A stretch of DNA of 64,000 nt from Punica granatum (taxonomy: Eukaryota > Streptophyta > Magnoliopsida > Myrtales > Lythraceae), in assembly GCF_007655135.1 (NCBI RefSeq), contig NC_045131.1, positions 3,658,001-3,722,000 of the forward strand. Reading direction: 5' to 3'. Made by a program: the position numbers and the translations under genes. This document shows, piece after piece, positions 35,097 to 47,809 of the stretch (positions are counted from its first letter, which is position 1; each line of letters starts with the position of its first letter). Under the pieces are notes generated by a model. It made no database searches. It was given only the letters and a program-made list of their open reading frames with translations, and had not been told where the DNA came from.

Positions 35097-36793
35097 TCAT
35101 GGGAAGTACACGGGCCAGTTGAAATAGTACGAGTCTCGGTGATCCTTGTCCATGTACTCATTCCACTGCAACACAAGAGAGAGCTCCATGAGAATTCCCT
35201 AGATGCACTCTCTAGGATGAAACATATTTCCAATTCTAGAGCTGAAGTACCAAAAAGCACGGCACAACAGCAGCCGTATCGAGAGATGTACCTTGAATTT
35301 GTAAGGCTGGTTCTTTGCCCTAGCTTTCTTCCAGTGATATTGCTCAAACAGAAATGCTTTGTCATGCCAACTGCAACATAGGTTAACTCAAAAAAATGAG
35401 AAACATAGCGTAGTGCATAGCGAAATGAAAAACTGCAGATAACTAACTCATACAGGCCCACGAGATCTTTAAATAGGAAAGAAATTTGTAACAAATTAAC
35501 AAGGTCCAAGATGATTACGGCTTAGCCTTGGTTAAAACTGTATCAGTAATCCAGCAATGATCTAATATTTATGCACGTATTGAAATACAGAACCATATCC
35601 TCAATGTCTAAGAGGAGTAAACAGAAATACATAAAGCATTTTACTATTTTCCGGCTCACCGTACATTCACAACCTAATTTAACTTTAAGCAAAGAGAATG
35701 ACAACTGAATGAGAAAGGAGAAAATGGCAGGATACATCAGGATTGAGAAATCTAGCTTCATCTGTCCGAACCATTTTGCCCCCCTAATGCTACTTCTATA
35801 GATGGCAACACTATATCCTGTACAGCCATCCACCGTCAAATTTCCTTGCAGAAACAAATGTTTACAAGTCACACTACAATGAACAAGAGCAGAACATCTG
35901 AAAAGAAAATATTTGGTACCAGACAACAACACGAATAAAGAGATATGATCCGCCAACTGTATAACATGCACAATGTTTTGAGTCATCTAACTTTCACATC
36001 AACCAGAACATCATCCAGCAAAAGGTTTAAGAATCTATAGTAGCATGATGCAGTTAGGTTTGATAAATTGAAAGCACGAAAGACAGCTGAAAAACAAAAA
36101 AAAACATAAGCTTTAAATGCCAAGTCACCTGTCACAAAACAAGACACAAAATTCTCATCCGATTAGTTGAAAAGTTCATATCTTGTACAACTAAAAATGC
36201 TGGAAGACAAGCCAAGGGTTTATCTTCAGGAGCATCGGATTTAAGAAGACGAGTATGATCGCCAGATACTTCTATCAAACACCGAAAACAATGTGACTAA
36301 AATCTTTCCGAGAACCGAAAACCCATTAACGCGAACTGAAACCGTAATGTCCGAGATATCCATCAGAGGCTGCTCGGAAACTCAATCAAGCTACAATCAC
36401 AGCTCTTACCAATTTCTCAATTCCTCACGATCAATCACACAATCCAATTCTAGCTTCAAAGGCCATGTGAAGCATCAAGAGGATACAAATTCTAACTAAA
36501 GAGGCCATATGTCATCAGATACAGGTTGCTTATGCAGTGAAAGCTCCCCGGCAAACACGAACCATCAAATTGAACAGAGAAAGCGAAGAGTTTTACTGCA
36601 GGAGGGCGTAATAGAGGTGAGAAGCTTGAAGAGGGAAGTACTTGAACTGATTGGTGAGCTGCCACATGTAGGGATTGAACCAGGTGAGGGCAGAGAAAGC
36701 GGCGGACCCTATCCATATGTTGACGAACCGCTCCGGGTCGGCGTGCGGCACTCCCGGGTCCCCCCGATACGCGTTCCCGAAGTACTTCTCCAT
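35097..36793 (-). CDS. Mitochondrial complex I subunit ESSS (NDUFB11)
   Basis: Three exons on the minus strand: 36793-36642, 35370-35292 and 35165-35097. They give 99 residues. The sequence begins MEKYFGNAYRGDPGVPHADP, followed by a membrane segment (about residues 25-45, FVNIWIGSAAFSALTWFNPY). After it come WHDKAFLFEQYHWKKARAKN and a terminal DSYYFNWPVYFP. This is the plant ESSS subunit of NADH:ubiquinone oxidoreductase, an accessory inner-membrane subunit of the distal proton-pumping arm. The length matches known plant homologs. Phase across intron 1 restores Asn (AA|T) in the conserved NWHD. Intron 1 is unusually long (36641-35371, about 1.27 kb) and holds no gene that I can see. Confidence 0.93.
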
Positions 36794-36930
36794 TCTCTCC
36801 CTCTCTTTCTCTTCCTCGGAGGTGAGGATTGAAGCTTCCCTGAGCTACCGCCGACGATCGGCACGGAGATGCTATCTGCCTGGGTAACTCCGATGAGGAT
36901 GAGCAGCTGAGCACGGCGCACTCTCTTCAC

Positions 36931-37699
36931 TTATTATCCTCCTTTTCTTTTATCTTCAAAAAATTAAAAAACAAAAATAAAATAAAAATTACAATTGCCC
37001 AGCTGTCCCTGCAGTAAGAGGGTTTGCCAAATTACCCACTCATAATAATATTTTTATATACTAGCTTTTTTATTTGTGCGATGCAAGAGTTATTGGTTAG
37101 AGTGATTATTTTATGTATATTCTAAACCATCAAATATTAGTCCATACTATAACAAATTAAGAATAATTGGAAATAAATTATAATTCATAAAATGATATCA
37201 TACTTAGAAAACATATTATATTTTCTTAAATATTAAATCTAAAAAATTATAATAGATAAATTTCACATATTTTGTAAAAAAAAAAAAAGAAGTGCAAATC
37301 ATCTATCATCATAAATTCTTCTTACAAATTCTTACTTTTAAAATATTTTAAATATATTTATCTTTTATTATTTGAAAAGTATTAATATATAAATATGCTT
37401 ATTTCATATCAATATATTTTTATATTAATTACTAATTATGTCGAAATTTTTTTATGGATATGTTATTTTAAATAATTGTATTTTTCTAAATATATAAATT
37501 TTGAGATTACATTTTTCAAAATCAAGAATGTACTTGTATAATAAAATTATTATTAATTATTTAATGATTCATATGTATTTATTAATTTGATCCTAATTGT
37601 ATATATATTGGCAATTGTTTATTTAGACATTCACTTATATGATTTTATTATATATATAAAGTTATCTTTTTAACCTTATTTATTATGAGGATACAACTT

Positions 37700-37730
<31 letters not shown>

Positions 37731-38940
37731 TCATTAAAATTAAGGCATATTTCTTTGTGGATAATTTTTCAATTTTTCAGAATTTTTTTCTAAAAGTTAG
37801 AGAACCACAAAAAATATATTTACTAACATAAAATTAAAATGATTTTTCTAAGAAAAACTCTTTTTTTTAGTTCTCTAATATTCCATTATCAATTCTTTCC
37901 TTTTTAAAATTTTTATTTTATGACTTTTCTTTCTTATTTATTAAACATAATTTATTTTCACAAGATTTAAGCCCCAACAGTAAATTAGTGATTTATGTAC
38001 TATGAACTACGTTATTTTAACTTTAACATATTTCTTTTTTATTTTTCAATGGAGAAATAAATTTAGAAGAGGTGAAGAAAAATACGGATGAAAAGTGATA
38101 ATTAGTTCTCTAAAAATAAACATACCCTTAATTTTCCACATAAAAAATTTAAATCGAGAGATTTCAATATTAAATTCATTATACGGTGAAATATAATTTT
38201 AAAATACACGTCACGAACTTAATTTCATACTATACCATTAAACATGACCGTACAGAAGAAGAAGAAGAAGAAGATGAAGAAGAAGATCTTATCCTGATCT
38301 ATCCAAAAGATAAATGAATTATTTCAACTTTATCTTTTCAAAATTAAAATGGTTTCCTTTTTTTTTCTTATTCTATAATATATATATATATATATTTATT
38401 ATTCTAATTTCTTTTTGGTTCATTAACTAATAAGTAAACAAATAAAAAGAAACTTCCTCCTCCTCTTTCATGATTGTATTACCTAACTCGCTAGCTACTA
38501 AGAGTATAGTAATAGTTAAAAATATAAAGACAGTTACAATACTTTAAAATTACAAATACAAAACTCAAATGTCATAAATAATGGTATTTCCATTCCCATT
38601 CTTAAAAGTTATAACAACATCATCGATGATCTTAATTTTTTTCTAAATGAATTAAACTTATTTAATTGTAATGTAAGTATCAGCGACAACCGGTAAAAGA
38701 AAACTGAATATTGCCAAACCATTTACATAAGATTTTTGTTTCATGTCGTGTTTTGACATTGATCCTGATAGTTTCATGTAAAATTAAGAAAGTGATGGCG
38801 AAATTAAAGATGCTTTCTTCTGGTTTTTATTAATAATTATTTTAGTAATTTGGGAAATTGACGGGGCTGGCCGGGCAACTCATTTGCCGCTACCAAACGC
38901 GCCACCCCCGAGGAGGGAGCGAGTAGGCGAGTTTCCGTAT
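36931..38940. other. AT-rich intergenic region
   Basis: About 2 kb of very AT-rich DNA between divergent ESSS (-) and TAF8 (+) genes. It contains a (TA)n tract near 37698-37722 and a (GAA)n tract near 38253-38287. No open frame worth reporting. Confidence 0.75.
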
Positions 38941-38958
38941 CCGCAGCGCGTGAGGATT

Positions 38959-38978
38959 CCCCCCCCCCCCCCCCCCCC
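38959..38978. repeat. 20-bp poly-C run in the TAF8 promoter
   Basis: Twenty consecutive C about 50 bp before the TATA box. Its length may be unstable and may be affected by assembly. Confidence 0.9.
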
Positions 38979-39010
38979 TCCTCTCATTGGTCAAACGGGT
39001 GGGAGCAAAG

Positions 39011-39023
39011 CTCTATAAATAAA
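39011..39023 (+). promoter_or_regulatory. TATA box of the TAF8 gene
   Basis: CTCTATAAATAAA is an excellent TATA match, followed by CT-rich leader DNA and a 5' UTR intron. Confidence 0.75.
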
Positions 39024-39331
39024 CCCAGACTCCTACTCGTTCTTCATCGGCCTCAGCTCACCACCCCACCCCACACTCCTTCACTCTGCTTCGTCTTGTC
39101 CCTCTGATCCGCCCTGACCCAACCCCTCTGGTCTCCTCCAACAGGAAGAAGGGTCTTAGAAGGGTTTTGTCAATATTCGAACTTCCCGCTCCTTGACCCT
39201 TCCCCCGTCCCCTCTCGCAAACCCTAGAAGCTTCCCTCTACCTCTAGGGTTTGCTGGAGCTCCATCTTTGTTCGTTCTTGCCCTGCTGATTCGAGCTCCG
39301 GGTCTTGCCCCTTCGAGTTCGAGAACCAGAG

Positions 39332-39667
39332 GTAAGGTTCCGAATTTCCCAGCTTGCTTCTCGCGGGTGTTGTTTCCATCTCAGCCGCAGCCTAGGGTTT
39401 CACGGGACCGGCCTGGATCTCCTTCTCCGTTTGGTTTCGGACTGGTCTGGACGAAACGGGGGAAGGAAATTAGGGTTTTTTTGTTCTGCCTCCAGTTGCC
39501 CTATATGTTCTGTTTCCCACCCACTTGAGCTGAGCTCGAAAAATTGAATCTTCATCCGTCATTTGAAGCTGCTGGCGTGAAGCATTTGGTTTTCTCTGTC
39601 ATCTTGAGCCGTTACTCTATTGTATTACATGTCATGGGGTGAAGATTGTGACTTTCGCATAATAGCA
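39332..39667 (+). other. Intron in the 5' UTR of TAF8
   Basis: Donor AGAG|GTAAGG at 39331/39332 and acceptor TAGCAG at 39667, just before the start codon at 39689. Leader introns like this are common in plant housekeeping genes and often raise expression. Confidence 0.65.
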
Positions 39668-39688
39668 GACTGATATGAGGTTTCGAAT

Positions 39689-40810
39689 ATGAACAATGGA
39701 GGTGCAAATACACACCGGGACAATGCACATGCTTCGACGAGAAGACCTGCTGCTGATGACTTCGGGCTCGCTGTCTCAAGGGTTGCGGTGGCTCAGATAT
39801 GCGAGAGCGTGGGGTTTGAGAGCTTCCGAGACTCGGCGCTTGACTCGCTTGCGGACATTGCGGTTAGGTACCTTCGGGACTTAGGCAGGGCCTCGGGCTT
39901 TTATGCTAACTTAGCGGGTAGGACTGAGTGTAATGTGTTTGACATCATTAGGGCGCTAGAGGATTTAGGTAACTTTCAGGGATTTTCTGGTGCAGCCATG
40001 GTGAGCAACTGCGTTGCTGGCTCTGGTATAATGAGGGAGATTATGGATTATGCGGAAACGGCTGAAGAGATCCCTTTTGCGCATCCACTGCCCCGGTTTC
40101 CAGTAAATAGGGAGCGGAGGTTGATCCCAAGTTTTGACCACATGGGTGAGACTCCGTCCGGGAAACATATTCCTTCTTGGTTGCCTGCTTTGCCCGATCC
40201 TCACACTTATAAGCAAACACCCATGTGGAATGAGAGGAAGTCAGACCTCCGAGCAGATAAACTTGAGCAAGCAAGGCAGAGGAGGAAGGCAGAGAGGTCT
40301 CTGTTGAACTTGCAGCAAAGGCTGGCAGTTTATGGTTCAGCAGGAGCTTCAACCTCAGGCAATGTCCCTGATGAGAATGTTAAAGGAGCTCAATTTGTTG
40401 AAGGAAATCCTTACCTTACCCTGCCTCTGCAAGCAGGGGAGAAAGATGTGTCGCAAATCACTGTGCCTGATGTGCTTTCTGATGGACCAGCAAAGGATAA
40501 TCATGCTTCCATTCTCGAGACATTTACCCCTGCAATAGAAGCAATGAGGGATCGGTTTTCTGATGATGCCGATGGAGATGGCGATGGTAAGAGCAAGCTC
40601 CTTCCGGACAAAAGACCTGCTGTTCAGTTTAAGTTCAAAATGAGCAAGAAGGTTCTGGGTCAGTCCTTGGATTTGGATCTTCGAAACAGAAGTATCGGGA
40701 AGCCTGTCGCTGTAACAGTGCGCGAGGAAGAGCGAGATGAGAAGAAGAGAAGAGCTGAGTATATTCTCAGACAATCTATGGAAAACCCACAGGAGCTCAC
40801 GCAGTTGTAG
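39689..40810 (+). CDS. TAF8: Transcription initiation factor TFIID subunit 8 (TAF8)
   Basis: Intronless 373-residue coding region. Residues about 24-95 form a histone-fold (Bromo_TP) domain: FGLAVSRVAVAQICESVGF, SALDSLADIAVRYLRDLG, NVFDIIRALEDLG. TAF8 uses this fold to pair with TAF10 in the TFIID general transcription factor. Residues about 158-180 carry the TAF8 C-terminal signature (HIPSWLPALPDPHTYKQTPM), followed by a basic coiled helix (ADKLEQARQRRKAERSLLNL). The tail is acidic then Lys/Arg-rich. Length and order fit plant TAF8 (about 350-380 residues). The protein acts in the nucleus in RNA polymerase II preinitiation complex assembly. The start is the first ATG after the leader intron. 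Confidence 0.92.
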   Translation: MNNGGANTHRDNAHASTRRPAADDFGLAVSRVAVAQICESVGFESFRDSALDSLADIAVRYLRDLGRASGFYANLAGRTECNVFDIIRALEDLGNFQGFSGAAMVSNCVAGSGIMREIMDYAETAEEIPFAHPLPRFPVNRERRLIPSFDHMGETPSGKHIPSWLPALPDPHTYKQTPMWNERKSDLRADKLEQARQRRKAERSLLNLQQRLAVYGSAGASTSGNVPDENVKGAQFVEGNPYLTLPLQAGEKDVSQITVPDVLSDGPAKDNHASILETFTPAIEAMRDRFSDDADGDGDGKSKLLPDKRPAVQFKFKMSKKVLGQSLDLDLRNRSIGKPVAVTVREEERDEKKRRAEYILRQSMENPQELTQL

Positions 40811-43160
40811 ATTTGTCCCTTGATATCTGGCTTGAATCTTGATGAAGCCCAGCGATTAAATCTGAATATGGTCCCTGTGGTGTTTGAAAGATCGGAGCGT
40901 GCTGTTGCACCTGGTGGGCATTAGGAGAGTTTAGTCAGGAAATTCTTGTAATCCTGCTAACCTATTTAGAGGTAAGCGAATATCGCTGTGTTGTGACTTT
41001 ACTTTCAAACAATTCTTTGAATTGAATTCTTGTTTTTCTCTCCTACTCTGTAATATTTGTCTCCACATCAAAGCTAACGTCTGGAATATTATTCTTGGCT
41101 TTCAGTTTAATGTTTCCAATGGCTGCAATAAGCGAATATCTTGACTCACCTTTGTTAGCTTATTATGTCACAGAAAGTGGTCCCTTTAGTTTGACAAATA
41201 AGAGCAATAGATGGAAGAAAATGGACAATTAGAATCTAGGGAATTTTATCCTATGATACGCAATCGTTCAATTGCAGACACGACAGCAAGCTTAAAAGGG
41301 AAAATGAGAAAATTCACGTAATGACAAACAAAACCTCAGTGCCCAAGCAAGCTTAACTTCTTCATGTGGTTTCTCGTTTCTATTAGTTGCCTCAAGTGTC
41401 CAAGATCTATTGGTGTTAGTATCCCTGTTATAAGCAGTTTCTGCTCGTATACCATAATTGATATGAAAGTTTTCTGGACAATTGGTGTGAAAAGGAATGG
41501 AATCACCGGATAAAATAAATGCTCATTTTCGGCGATTCCAATTTCCGTGTCATTACCATTCTATAATTTATAGTAAACATGGCCTTTGTGCTGTCACCCC
41601 CCTTTGAGCAGAATATGGTTCTTGGTTTTCCTTAGCAAGATCTAGGAGATTTTGCATACCAAATGTTGTATAATACAAAAATAAATGCGGTATCAATCTC
41701 AGTAACCTGTATAGGACAAATTCCGGCAAATATGTTTTAAGATGTTGCTGCAGTTTTTATTGCTGCCGCCACTTCCTGAATCGCAGAATAAATTTTCTCT
41801 TGCCATTGAAGGTCCCAGATTTTCTTATGGTGATGTAGGTTTATTAGGCATGAACTGTTCCCCTCGTGTCAGGAAAATTTTCATTGTTTCTGTGTATAAA
41901 AATTGTGACTTCCTTTCTAGATAGTCCACTATTTATCCATTTGGAAACATGTAACTACCTTGAATCTGCACTGCCAGAGAAAGAATCCGTTTACGGAATC
42001 ATATACTACCCAGTTCAGGTGGTATTCTCTTCCCAGTTTTATGTTGGATAAACTTATTTCATTCTGGCTTCAATGTCTGTCGAGGACCATATCGGCAGGA
42101 GAGATTCACCAGAAAGATGCTTACACACTACTCTACAAACCATCGACTGACAGATTGAGATAGTGAAAATGAAACTACCCAAAACCGTTGATGGACAGAT
42201 TTTTGAGTCGAGAAAATGAAAACCACCCAATAGCTTTTCAAAGCTAAATTGATCATTCCACATATGTTCTAGCATAGCATAGTTTGACAATTTCTAAACC
42301 CCGCAACGCCATTAACAAAACAGTAAAAAGAAAAAAAAATCCACGTTTTGCAATATTTTTTCTTGTAGCCTGCAAGTTTTGTCCCTTCCCTTCCGCTTAC
42401 ATTCAGGTTATGCATTTCTTGTTGCGTTGGTTATGCAATTTCTTGCAGGAAATTGGGGTGACCTGCGCGAGTTTCAAAATGGTTTATCTGTTCATGGTAG
42501 TAGATGATGCACATACTCTATGAGACCTTGTGGTAGTAGGTCTTGGCTCTAGAGTCCTTCAGAACGTAGTCTCTATGTACATGGCACATGCTAGAGGGTT
42601 TTTCTGGGACACTTTTGGAGCCGTCTTTGTACTGTCCAATGTCAGCTGAGACGCAGGACAAGGAAGGCATATCATACCCTTCTCTAGTTTATTCTTCTGA
42701 TCTACCCATTGGTTTGAGCATCCTGAATTTTGGAAATTTGTTTCAAATGTCAGCTAAAATACTTGAGCTTCCTCAAAGTAACCGTATGCAGCATTGAATG
42801 ATCAAGTCCAGTTCGCTATCTTCTTGTGCTAGAGCACTTGGCACTATGCAGCTGTAATTCTTTTGTACGAAAAGGTAATTTTATGTGGATTAATTTGGAA
42901 ATTTAGCGCCTGATTGTCATATGAGATTCAGCCTTTCTTGCTTTGTTTCCATGTGGTGATTGATTGAGAAAAAAGTAAAGGATACTGATCCTGTTTTTAG
43001 TTTTACCCAAAACGTTTTACTCCTATAAGATAGTAGGATTCCGAAGTACAGAGTATGCTCACAACTCCATGGCTGTCCAAACAGAAATTCCATGCGGGAA
43101 GGGGCTAATGTGAATGCTGCATCACTTGGATTTTGTAAGACCGCTTTCATTAACTAATCT
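40811..43160. other. Intergenic DNA between TAF8 and the second SAUR
   Basis: The first ~300 bp is likely TAF8 3' UTR. The remainder has only short unrelated open frames on both strands and no recognizable gene. Confidence 0.6.
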
Positions 43161-43550
43161 TTATTTAGGCTTCCTTCGTAGGATTTTCTGGAGCTCACTT
43201 GCTTCGCATGGGATGATAAGCACGCCCGTCTGATCGAAGCCGAACTCCCGTTCCGCCTTATCAAGCAACTCCAGGAACTTTGGGTGCGTTAGATATCTCA
43301 GCCCAATGACGAACTTCTCGGGCTTGCGATTTCCCAATGCAACCACGGAGAATTGTCCACTTCTCACATTTTCTTCCCTTCTACTTGTTCCGATTAAGCA
43401 GTTGCAAGTTCGTGTAGTCCGCCTTAGCAGCAGGAGGAGGAAGCCTTTGTGGAGCTGCTTCACAGCTGCATAGTCCATCTTAGGAGCTGAAGGAGGAAGC
43501 TTTCCTGGAGCTGCTTCACTGGGTGATCGAGCTCGAGGAGGGACATGCAT
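43161..43550 (-). CDS. SAUR-family auxin-responsive protein, second gene
   Basis: Intronless 129-residue ORF on the minus strand. The C-terminal half is a SAUR domain: GQFSVVALGNRKPEKFVIGL, YLTHPKFLELLDKAEREFGF, TGVLIIPCEASELQKIL. The expected VPxGH motif is replaced by a diverged NVRSGQFSVVA, so the domain start is atypical. The N-terminal ~55 residues are basic with a Leu-rich patch. Met1 gives an extra 24 residues compared with a second in-frame Met (MDYAAVKQLHK), and I cannot tell which is used. Role as for other SAURs: auxin-linked growth control through PP2C-D inhibition, unproven for this diverged member. Confidence 0.82.
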   Translation of the reverse strand: MHVPPRARSPSEAAPGKLPPSAPKMDYAAVKQLHKGFLLLLLRRTTRTCNCLIGTSRREENVRSGQFSVVALGNRKPEKFVIGLRYLTHPKFLELLDKAEREFGFDQTGVLIIPCEASELQKILRRKPK

Positions 43551-43667
43551 TTCCTCCGCCTTATTGCAGATCTAGTGACTCGAATTTGTTGCGAATTTGA
43601 GCAGAAGTGCATCTTTGGTTACTACTCTCAAGTGAATACTGTGGGGATCAATCGAGTCCAAGTTTGG

Positions 43668-43675
43668 TATTTATA
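43668..43675 (-). promoter_or_regulatory. TATA box of the minus-strand SAUR gene
   Basis: TATAAATA on the minus strand, 118 bp upstream of the ATG at 43550. Confidence 0.65.
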
Positions 43676-43679
43676 CGGG

Positions 43680-45106
43680 TTCTGGATATGAGTATTGAAT
43701 GTGGCATATCTCCTCCTGATAGTTGTCAAGACTTGTCCAGTCCCTTTTAAGGCGCCAACTTGGTCCCTTTAGAAACACACGTGAGGCAGGGGAATGGTTC
43801 TCAAAAGAGTATGGAAGAAAAAAAAAGAACTGGAAGATATTGCCCAAATAAGAAGAAAATATGGATAAATCTTCAGAGCAGGTGCATTTAGAAGAAAAGG
43901 ATCCAATTGTATATCTTGTTTCCTCTGAATGCCATATCCGATTGTCCTGTCATCTACGATCACTTGCGATCTGTTGTTGGATAATTCCCTCGAATTTCAG
44001 GGGATTGAACGTGGAGTTATGCAGCTCAAAGTACAGAGTGTTGGGACTTTATGAGGGCATATAGGCCACAGAAATTGACTGCTGATCAAGGGAATGTTTG
44101 CCGTGGAGATACTACAACCTCGGAAAGTTTCCAGCTCTTTATTGTCTGCAAAGTCCTAAGGTGTATTTTGAGGATAAATGCTTGCGCCTGTGTGGTTTGT
44201 ACATCCTTATCATAATAATCCATTGCCCAATAATTGTCTCTTCCTTGTGTGACCTCACATCACTCCAGTGAACAGTCCCATCGAGCTGAGAATTGCGGTG
44301 AGAAAATGTTCCGCACTGATGAGTCGACATCGGAACTTTGGGTATCAGCTGTGTCTTCTTGGTGGTGAGATTGTTCAGCATTGTCTGGAGGTGAGTCGTC
44401 AAAGTATATGTGCACGTTTTATGATCGAGCCATTCAGTACAATGAAACAAATGCAAATTGAACCATCAAATGATTCCCACTCCTATCCCCGTACGATTGC
44501 ATCGTTGCAGGTTATTTGAGTTTGAATATAAGTGGCATTTGCATTACAGCAGACAGATAAAAGGCATGGATGTTAACGTGACTAATAAAATGGAAAACAG
44601 CTTGGCCACCCAGTCACCACCTCGAGAGCAAATGATTGTCAAAAAATAAAGGGAGAAAAGGCCCCAATTAGCTGTCACCAAAGACGATATCCCAAATTGA
44701 ATTTGCCAAGAACATAGCTTAAAATTTCCCTGCTTGTTTAAGAGGAAAAACTTGCAGATGCAGGCTCATTAGCCAACTGCGGGAAAACCTGAAGATCTTC
44801 AGAGCCAATGTAAACAAAATCATCCGAGTGTTTCTCAACACTGCATTCAAATGAAGAATTTCAACTTCCATAAAAATTCATTATCCAATATATCTCGCTG
44901 GAAGACTGTTTAAACAAATTAAGGCGAATAACTCATTGGTACCCTCAAAAATCAAGTATTCATACATCACTTGGAATCATCAAGAACTACAGAAGTCGTA
45001 GATGTCCAGACTAGTTCGAGTTCGTCATCACCCAATGCGTTTCAGGAGAAAAGCAGAATTCCATCCTCTATGAGCCTTGGGATTTGTACACAACTATAGG
45101 TGAGGC
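43680..45106. other. Intergenic DNA between SAUR and EMC5 genes
   Basis: No convincing gene. The open frames at 43861-44064, 44268-44519 and 44139-44456 have no domain and overlap on opposite strands. The right end probably includes the EMC5 3' UTR. Confidence 0.55.
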
Positions 45107-46721
45107 TCAATGTTTCAGCTTCAAATCTACTTGAGAAGGAAAAACTCTGCCGCGGTGATTGAATATCATGAAATCCAGGTTTTCTGGTAGGGAAACTATC
45201 CTGCAAAATAGAGAGGGAACAACTTGCAGCGTTAACATTTATTTAGTCACTGAATATCAAAATGAGAGCTGGGTCTCCTACTGGATGAAGGAAAAGAAAC
45301 AAAAGGAGAACGTCAAAATGAATGAAGTTCTGAACTTCTTTCTCTTATCAATGATCATCTTCTTATATTTCATACCAAACCAACAACTGTATCAATTTCT
45401 ACTCCTCCAAATTCATGTATCTTCAACTTTTGCTCAATTAGCATGAGTAACAAATAGACAAGATAATCAATTTCCTCATAGGTGTATAGAACAGGTTGGA
45501 CTCAGACAGGTTAAATTAGTAGATGAGGAAAGAAAATTATACACGTCTAATAACTGCTCCAATCTCATGGAGAAAACATAGAAACCACAGGGTTGAGACT
45601 GCTGTCATATCTATGCTCAGAATTCAAGTTGGTGCATCGAGATCTTCTTATAAAAAGTCAACTAGCGAATAATCAATATAAACACGGACACTCAAGCATC
45701 AATGAACTTTATAACTAGAACTTTATATCTAAATCTCTTTTTTTAATTCGTCAAAGACTAGAACGTGAGCACACTCATTTGCAACTTCACTGAAGGGCCT
45801 CAACTGTTTCAGGCAAACTACTACTTCCACAACATGAAGAGGTTCCAAGTAAAAGCATATAGCATTTTCTCATGCAGTTCACTGAATCGGGCACCATTGC
45901 AAATGCAGCAGGCGTTGAACCAGATAAGACTGAAAAGAACAAAGACCCTCCATAGAGGGATGATACCTGCCTTTCCAAATAAGGTTATCAAAAAGCCTGC
46001 ACCTTTCAACCCCTACAACTTAATACCTAAGTTAGACCTCTACTACAGGAGCTTCGTTTGAGTGCCTCCTTTTACTTGTTAATTAGCACATTCATACAGA
46101 ATAACTCCATAAAATTCCTAGTTTTTCTAATAAATTCTCCCTTGTGCATACCTAAAGCTTTCACATTATCAGTTTATGCCCAATGTGCAGCTCAAGAGTC
46201 TGATTGCCTAAATCAGAAGCTACATTATATTGCAATTCATAATTCGAAAAATCTTCAATGCACAACTAACAAAGATGCCTCCTTTCAAAACTATAATGAA
46301 ATATCAAAGGTACCTATTCTCTTCAGAATCGGGATGGATCGACAGGAACTTTCCGGGCACAGTAAGAGCTGCCCACATGCACAATACTAGCCCTATCACC
46401 AATTCACCAACCACCTGCAATTATTGCCAAAAAAATGAAAATTAAAGCTTTATAGAAGAACCAAAATGCACGTCAAAACCCGAAAACCAGATTAACGCAA
46501 GATGGGATCCGTACAGTAATTGGAGGCCCAGAGAACTCCTCCTCCATGATCTTGAGCAATCCCCTGTCTGAAAACAAATAAAGGATCAATCTTTCGGAAC
46601 CGTGCCTGAGCTCGGGACACGAAGATGTTCCGGGGAGTTAGGGCTTACACTGGATGGTAGAATAAGCGGCATGAAAGAGGATTAGGACTCCGAGAACACC
46701 GACTGTGAAGCCGAAACCCAT
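45107..46721 (-). CDS. ER membrane complex subunit 5 / membrane magnesium transporter homolog
   Basis: Four exons on the minus strand: 46721-46649, 46567-46515, 46414-46314 and 45200-45107. They give 106 residues. Start MGFGFTVGVLGVLILFHAAY forms the first membrane segment. YRGLLKIMEEEFSGPP and a second membrane segment (about residues 46-62, ELVIGLVLCMWAALTV) follow. The C-terminal part reads PGKFLSIHPDSEENR and ends in the conserved LDFMIFNHRGRVFPSQVD. This is the MMgT/EMC5 family (like Arabidopsis At5g03345). EMC5 is a core part of the ER membrane insertase; human MMGT1 was also reported as a Mg2+ transporter. Length and two-helix layout match. All introns are GT-AG and phases agree. Confidence 0.92.
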
Positions 46722-47809
46722 CCTTCGATCCAACTATGCGGGCGGTGACGGAAAGTCCTCAGATTGGTGAGGGAAGCTAGCGGAGATTCGGTACTCCGAC
46801 CAGAGGCTGAGCTTCTGATTCGCAGTTATTGAGAAGAGAACGAAGACGGACGACGGTAACAATGGAACCGGCTAAGCAGAAAGACTGGTAAAGCGGTTTC
46901 ACGGATCATGACCCGGATTAAACGGGTCAGGCTATTTTCTACAATTTAGCCCCATAGTTTGGATGCATCTCCATATTCACCGCGTAGTTTGATTTATGTC
47001 AATATATTGCCCTCGTCTTCCAAAAAGTCCCGATTTTTAAGCGCCAATTCACGCAGAATATACATGCATATATAACTATTGATAAAAGAAATTAAATTAG
47101 CTTATAACAAATCGACATGAATATATGTATTAGAATCCACCCACATTGTACTTGCTTCTCTCTTATATTCGTAAAAATATAATTTTGTTATTTCTATGGT
47201 AACTTACCTTCAGGAGATCATGAACTCCCCCCTTTTGAACTACGCTTTCAGACCTATTGAATATTCTTTTTGGCTTTGGTTCTTCTTAGTGGTACTTTCG
47301 GCTCATTGTGTTCAATTGAACCAGTTCATATGATTATTGGGTCAAGGAAGAGTTTCGTATATATCCATGACATACTTGCTCTTATAGTCAAACAAGTGGC
47401 ATGTGAACAAACAAGTTCCATTCAAGAATTGGCGATGATAATATTTGGGATCAAACGAGACGGTTATACAACCTTTAGGATCTAAAATGTGACAATTTAA
47501 ACTGCAGTGGTGCTTTTAGGACAAAATCAAAACTATGGGGTGCAAATTCTAAGACGAGCCAAATCGCGACAAAACAAGGGTATGATGTCGTATTTACTTG
47601 GTGCGGCCCGAACAGCAGAGCAGTGAGTATTGCGGCAATTCAGTTCCTCAAGGGTGCAGGGAAGAAGATAAAGCAGCACACTGCACTGTCCTCTGCGCCA
47701 TGAACATCAGCCATGAGCGACTTGGAGTGAGCTCCTCGATCATCCATTCATCCTGGTCATATCGATAGAGCAAATGGTGGCAGTTCACCAGAGCGAGAAC
47801 CATTGAGAA
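46722..47809. other. Divergent promoter region between EMC5 (-) and PGK-TrmB (+) genes
   Basis: About 1.1 kb separating two divergently transcribed genes, with an AT-rich middle. The open frame at 47270-47485 has no domain. No clear TATA was found for either gene. Confidence 0.5.

Noticed and set aside
36492..36914. 140-codon minus-strand frame overlapping ESSS exon 1
   Set aside because: It is in a different frame from the conserved ESSS coding frame, shows no domain, and overlaps its 5' UTR.
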